A DNA stretch of 64,000 nt, taken from Eutreptiella sp. 'Long Island Sound 2002' (taxonomy: Eukaryota; Euglenozoa; Euglenophyceae; Eutreptiales; Eutreptiaceae). The notes beneath the pieces are model-generated. The model made no database searches and had not been told where the DNA came from. It saw only the letters and a program-made list of their open reading frames with translations. Positions within the stretch are counted from its first letter, which is position 1. Each line of letters opens with the position of its first letter. Of this stretch, positions 60,330 through 64,000 are shown in pieces. Location of the stretch: assembly GCA_964036045.1 (NCBI GenBank), contig CAXIWF010000715.1, positions 310,001-374,000 on the forward strand, read 5' to 3'. The position numbers were made by a program, and so were the translations under genes.

Positions 60330-61842
60330 TTGACGGAAAATTCTCAGAAAATTCTCGGAAAATTCTCGGAAAATTCTCGGAAAATTCTCGGAAAATTCTC
60401 GGAAAATTCTCGGAAAGTTCTCGGAAAATTCTCCGAAAATTCTCGGAAAATCTCGGAAAATTCTCGGAAAATTCTCGGAAAATTCTCGGAAAATTCTCGG
60501 AAAATTCTCGGAAAATTCTCCGAAAATTCTCGGAAAATTCTCAGAAAATTCTCGGAAAATTCTCGGAAAATTGACGGAAAATTGACGGAAAATTCTCGGA
60601 AAATTCTCGGAAAATTCTCGGAAAATTCTCGGAAAATTCTCGGAAAATTCTCGGAAAATTCTCAGAAAATTCTCGGAAAATTCTCGGAAAATTCTCGGAA
60701 AATTCTCGGAAAATTCTCGGAAATTTTCGGATAATTCTCGGAAAATTCTCGGAAAATTCTCGCAAAGTTCTCGGAAAATTCTCGGAAAATTCTCGGAAAA
60801 TTCTCGGAAAATTCTCGGAAAATTCTCGGAAAATTCTCGGAAAATTCTCGGAAAATTCTCAGAAAATTCTCGGAAAATTGACGGAAAATTCTCGGAAAAT
60901 TCTCGGAAAATTCTCGGAAAATTCTCGGAAAATTCTCGGAAAATTCTCGGAAAATTCTCGGAAAGTTCTCGGAAAATTCTCCGAAAATTCTCGGAAAATC
61001 TCGGAAAATTCTCGGAAAATTCTCGGAAAATTCTCGGAAAATTCTCGGAAAATTCTCGGAAAATTCTCCGAAAATTCTCGGAAAATTCTCAGAAAATTCT
61101 CGGAAAATTCTCGGAAAATTGACGGAAAATTCTCGGAAAATTCTCGGAAAATTCTCGGAAAATTCTCGGAAAATTCTCGGAAAATTCTCGGAAAATTCTC
61201 GGAAAATTCTCGGAAAATTCTCGGAAAATTCTCGGAAAATTCTCGGAAAATTCTCGGAAATTTTCGGATAATTCTCGGAAAATTCTCGGAAAATTCTCGG
61301 AAAATTCTCGGAAAATTCTCGGAAAATTCTCGGAAAATTCTCGGAAAATTCTCGGAAAATTCTCGCAAAGTTCTCGGAAAATTCTCGGAAAATTCTCGGA
61401 AAATTCTCGGAAAATTCTCGGAAAATTCTCGGAAAATTCTCGGAAAATTCTCGGAAAATTCTCAGAAAATTCTCGGAAAATTGACGGAAAATTCTCGGAA
61501 AATTCTCGGAAAATTCTCGGAAAATTCTCGGAAAATTCTCGGAAAATTCTCGGAAAATTCTCGGAAAGTTCTCGGAAAATTCTCCGAAAATTCTCGGAAA
61601 ATCTCGGAAAATTCTCGGAAAATTCTCGGAAAATTCTCGGAAAATTCTCGGAAAATTCTCGGAAAATTCTCCGAAAATTCTCGGAAAATTCTCAGAAAAT
61701 TCTCGGAAAATTCTCGGAAAATTGACGGAAAATTGACGGAAAATTCTCGGAAAATTCTCGGAAAATTCTCGGAAAATTCTCGGAAAATTCTCGGAAAATT
61801 CTCGGAAAATTCTCAGAAAATTCTCGGAAAATTCTCGGAAAA
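60330..61842 (+). repeat. Triplet of 548/603-bp units with a 10-bp GGAAAATCTC monomer (U3)
   Basis: GAC starts (TTG) lie at 60330, 60878 and 61481, and the 10-bp monomer at 60445, 60993 and 61596. The first spacing is one monomer longer than in U1 (548 against 537); the second is the same (603). Confidence 0.84.
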
Positions 61843-64000
61843 TTGACGGAAAATTCTCGGAAAATTCTCGGAAAATTCTCGGAAAATTCTCGGAAAATTC
61901 TCGGAAAATTCTCGGAAAATTCTCGGAAAATTCTCGGAAAATTCTCGGAAAATTGACGGAAAATTCTCGGAAAATTCTCGGAAAATTCTCGGAAAATTCT
62001 CGGAAAATTCTCGGAAAATTCTCGGAAAATTCTCGGAAAATTCTCCGAAAATTCTCGGAAAATTCTCGGAAAATTCTCGCAAAATTTTTTCGAAAATTCT
62101 CGGAAAATTCTCGGAAAGTTCTCGGAAAATTCTCCGAAAATTCTCGGAAAATTCTCGGAAAATTCTCGGAAAATTCTCCGAAAATTCTCGGAAAATTCTC
62201 GGAAAATTCTCGGAAAATTCTCGGAAAATTCTCGGAAAATTCTCGGAAAATTCTCGGAAAATTCTCGGAAAATTCTCGGAAAATTCTCGGAAAATTCTCG
62301 GAAAATTTTCGGAAAATTCTCGGAAAATTCTCGCAAAGTTCTCGGAAAATTCTCGGAAAATTCTCGGAAAATTCTCGGAAAATTCTCGGAAAATTCTCGG
62401 AAAATTCTCGGAAAATTCTCGGAAAATTCTCGGAAAATTCTCGGAAAATTCTCGGAAAATTCTCGGAAAATTCTCGGAAAATTCTCGGAAATTTTCGGAT
62501 AATTCTCGGAAAATTCTCGGAAAATTCTCGGAAAATTCTCGGAAAATTCTCGGAAAATTCTCGGAAAATTCTCGGAAAATTCTCGGAAAATTCTCGGAAA
62601 ATTCTCGGAAAATTCTCGCAAAGTTCTCGGAAAATTCTCGGAAAATTCTCGGAAAATTCTCGGAAAATTCTCGGAAAATTCTCGGAAAATTCTCGGAAAA
62701 TTCTCGGAAAATTCTCAGAAAATTCTCGGAAAATTGACGGAAAATTCTCGGAAAATTCTCGGAAAATTCTCGGAAAATTCTCGGAAAATTCTCGGAAAAT
62801 TCTCGGAAAAATCTCGGAAAGTTCTCGGAAAATTCTCGGAAAATTCTCGGAAAATTCTCGGAAAATTCTCGGAAAATTCTCGGAAAATTCTCGGAAAATT
62901 CTCGGAAAATTCTCGGAAAATTCTCGGAAAATTCTCGGAAAATTGACGGAAAATTCTCGGAAAATTCTCGGAAAATTCTCGCAAAATTCTCGGAAAATTC
63001 TCGGAAAATTCTCGGAAAATTCTCGGAAAATTCTCGGAAAATTCTCGGAAAATTCTCGGAAAATCCTCAGAAAATTCTCAGAAAATTCTCGGAAAATTCT
63101 CGGAAAATTCTTGGAAAATTCTCGGAAAATTGACGGAAAATTCTCGGAAAATTCTCGGAAAATTCTCGCAAAATTCTCGGAAAATTCTCGGAAAATTCTC
63201 GGAAAATTCTCGGAAAATTCTCGGAAAATTCTCGGAAAATTCTCGCAAAGTTCTCGGAAAATTCTCGGAAAATTCTCGGAAAATTCTCGGAAAATTCTCG
63301 GAAAATTCTCGGAAAATTCTCGGAAAATTCTCGGAAAATTCTCGGAAAATTTTCGGAAAATTCTCGGAAAATTCTCGGAAAATTCTCGGAAAATTCTCCG
63401 AAAATTCTCGGAAAATTCTCAGAAAATTCTCGGAAAATTCGCGGAAAATTCTCGGAAAATTCTCGGAAAATTCTCAGAAAATTCTCAGAAAATTCTCGGA
63501 AAATTCTAGGAAAATTCTCGGAAAATTCTCGGAAAATTGACGGAAAATTCTCGGAAAATTCTCGGAAAATTCTCGGAAATTTCTCGGAAAATTCTCGGAA
63601 AATTCTCGGAAAATTCTCGGAAAATTCTCGGAAAATTCTCGGAAAATTGACGGAAAATTCTCGGAAAATTCTCGGAAAATTCTCAGAAAATTCTCGGAAA
63701 ATTCTCGGAAAATTCTCGGAAAATTCTCGGAAAATTCTCGGAAATTTTTCGGAAAATTCTCGGAAAATTCTCGGAAAATTCTCGGAAAATTCTCGGAAAA
63801 TTCTCGGAAAATTCTCAGAAAATTCTCGGAAAATTCTCGGAAAATTGACGGAAAATTCTCGGAAAATTCTCGGAAAATTCTCGGAAAATTCTCGGAAAAT
63901 TCTCGGAAAATTCTCGGAAAATTCTCGGAAAATTCTCGGAAAATTCTCGGAAAATTGACGGAAAATTCTCGGAAAATTCTCGGAAAATTCTCGGAAAATT
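61843..64000 (+). repeat. 2,002-bp unit and start of its second copy (U3)
   Basis: The GAC start at 61843 recurs at 63845, 2,002 bp later. The GCAAAATTTTTT junction is at 62079, TTCGCGG at about 63439 and CTAGG near 63506, all at offset 29,877 from U1. A private TTGG change lies near 63111. The window ends 156 bp into the second copy. Confidence 0.82.

Larger units (their letters stand above)
1..64000 (+). repeat. 11-bp tandem satellite array, whole window
   Basis: The window is made of head-to-tail copies of an 11-bp monomer, consensus GGAAAATTCTC, with no break in unit or orientation. Frequent variants are AGAAAATTCTC, GGAAAATTCTT, GGAAAATTGAC, GGAAAGTTCTC, GCAAAGTTCTC, CCAAAGTTCTC, GGAATATTCTC, GGAAAAGTCTC, GGAAAATTGTC, GGACAATTCTC and GGAAAATTTTC. 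Phase is kept in multiples of 11 except at rare 10-bp or 12-bp monomers. Each monomer junction carries one CpG, and each monomer an AAAATT tract. No unique sequence, transposon or RNA gene interrupts the array, and both edges are internal to it. The hierarchical, single-orientation organisation is typical of eukaryotic heterochromatic satellites. Which chromosomal domain and which organism cannot be told from the sequence. Confidence 0.98.
39688..64000 (+). repeat. Superunit U3 (at least 24.3 kb, runs off the window)
   Basis: The start at 39688 matches 9854 and 34863. The rest follows U1 in order: X cluster (40458), H (42376), 726-bp pair (44500), T elements (47207, 48175, 50287), 693-bp units, GCAAAG domain, B4-like block (53938), 1,045-bp pair (57851), triplet (60330) and 2.0-kb unit (61843). 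The last junction marker seen is 62079. The second one, expected near 64081, lies beyond the edge. Rare changes shared with U1 include GCAGAG (51046), the extra GGAATATT (about 59227) and GACAGAAAA (55741). Confidence 0.85.
57148..64000 (+). repeat. Higher-order block B8 (incomplete at window edge)
   Basis: The counterpart of the U1 part of block B5 (27161-34862). It holds the short H element, the 1,045-bp pair, the triplet and the start of the 2.0-kb pair. It is cut by the window end. Confidence 0.78.

Noticed and set aside
1-64000. CRISPR array
   Set aside because: The 11-bp repeats abut directly, with no spacers of unique sequence.
1-64000. Telomeric repeat array
   Set aside because: The unit matches no telomere repeat I know, and the nested higher-order blocks and locally private variants do not look like telomerase-copied DNA. 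A terminal position cannot be excluded.
1-64000. CENP-B box or other known centromere motif
   Set aside because: No variant resembles the CENP-B box. Centromere identity cannot be inferred from sequence alone here.
1-64000. Transposon, LTR or rDNA fragment within the array
   Set aside because: Reading through the window I found no stretch departing from the 11-mer by more than a few substitutions or a single-base indel.

Overview
The whole 64 kb window is one uninterrupted tandem satellite array. The monomer is 11 bp (consensus GGAAAATTCTC, about 36% G+C), present in roughly 5,800 head-to-tail copies, all in one orientation. I found no gene, RNA gene, transposon, CRISPR array, origin or unique spacer. 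Both window ends lie inside the array. Such a long, single-orientation, hierarchically organised short satellite indicates a eukaryotic heterochromatic (centromeric, pericentromeric, subtelomeric or B/sex-chromosome-type) region. I do not recognise the monomer and cannot name the species or clade.

Every frame is open because 11 is not a multiple of 3. The three plus frames all read the same 11-residue repeat (KFSENSRKILG), and the three minus frames all read another (FPRIFREFSEN). Stops come only from variant monomers, chiefly GGAAAATTGAC. The long open frames (up to 1,456 codons) are a by-product of the repeat, mostly 'start' at TTG, and are not called as genes.

Variant monomers act as a barcode and reveal nested higher-order repeats. 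(1) A recurring head element with a TTCGAA junction and a GGAAGTTTGAC monomer occurs eight times and divides the window into blocks starting near 1, 6610, 12215, 23973, 27161, 42059, 53938 and 57148. (2) A superunit of about 25.0 kb is repeated in tandem: U1 at 9854-34862, a short internally deleted copy U2 of 4,825 bp at 34863-39687, and U3 from 39688 to the window end. U1 and U3 share variant order almost throughout, at running offsets of 29,811 to 29,998 bp. (3) Inside these lie smaller tandem duplications of 176, 329-427, 537-603, 693, 726, about 1,034-1,045 and about 2,002 bp.

The layout by region is: 1-9853, two related blocks outside the superunit; 9854-12214, a cluster of four X units; 12215-17900, sequence rich in CC, TTGG, GTCTC and ATG variants, with a 726-bp duplication; 17360-20530, 1.1-kb and 693-bp units bounded by five-monomer T elements; 20530-23970, sequence dominated by the GCAAAGTTCTC variant; 23973-29560, two pairs of 1.03-1.05 kb units; 30464-31965, three 0.54-0.60 kb units; 31966-34862, a 2.0 kb duplication; then U2, and then U3 repeating the U1 order. 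The pattern fits repeated unequal exchange and local conversion. Any function is most likely structural or chromatin-related and is inference only.
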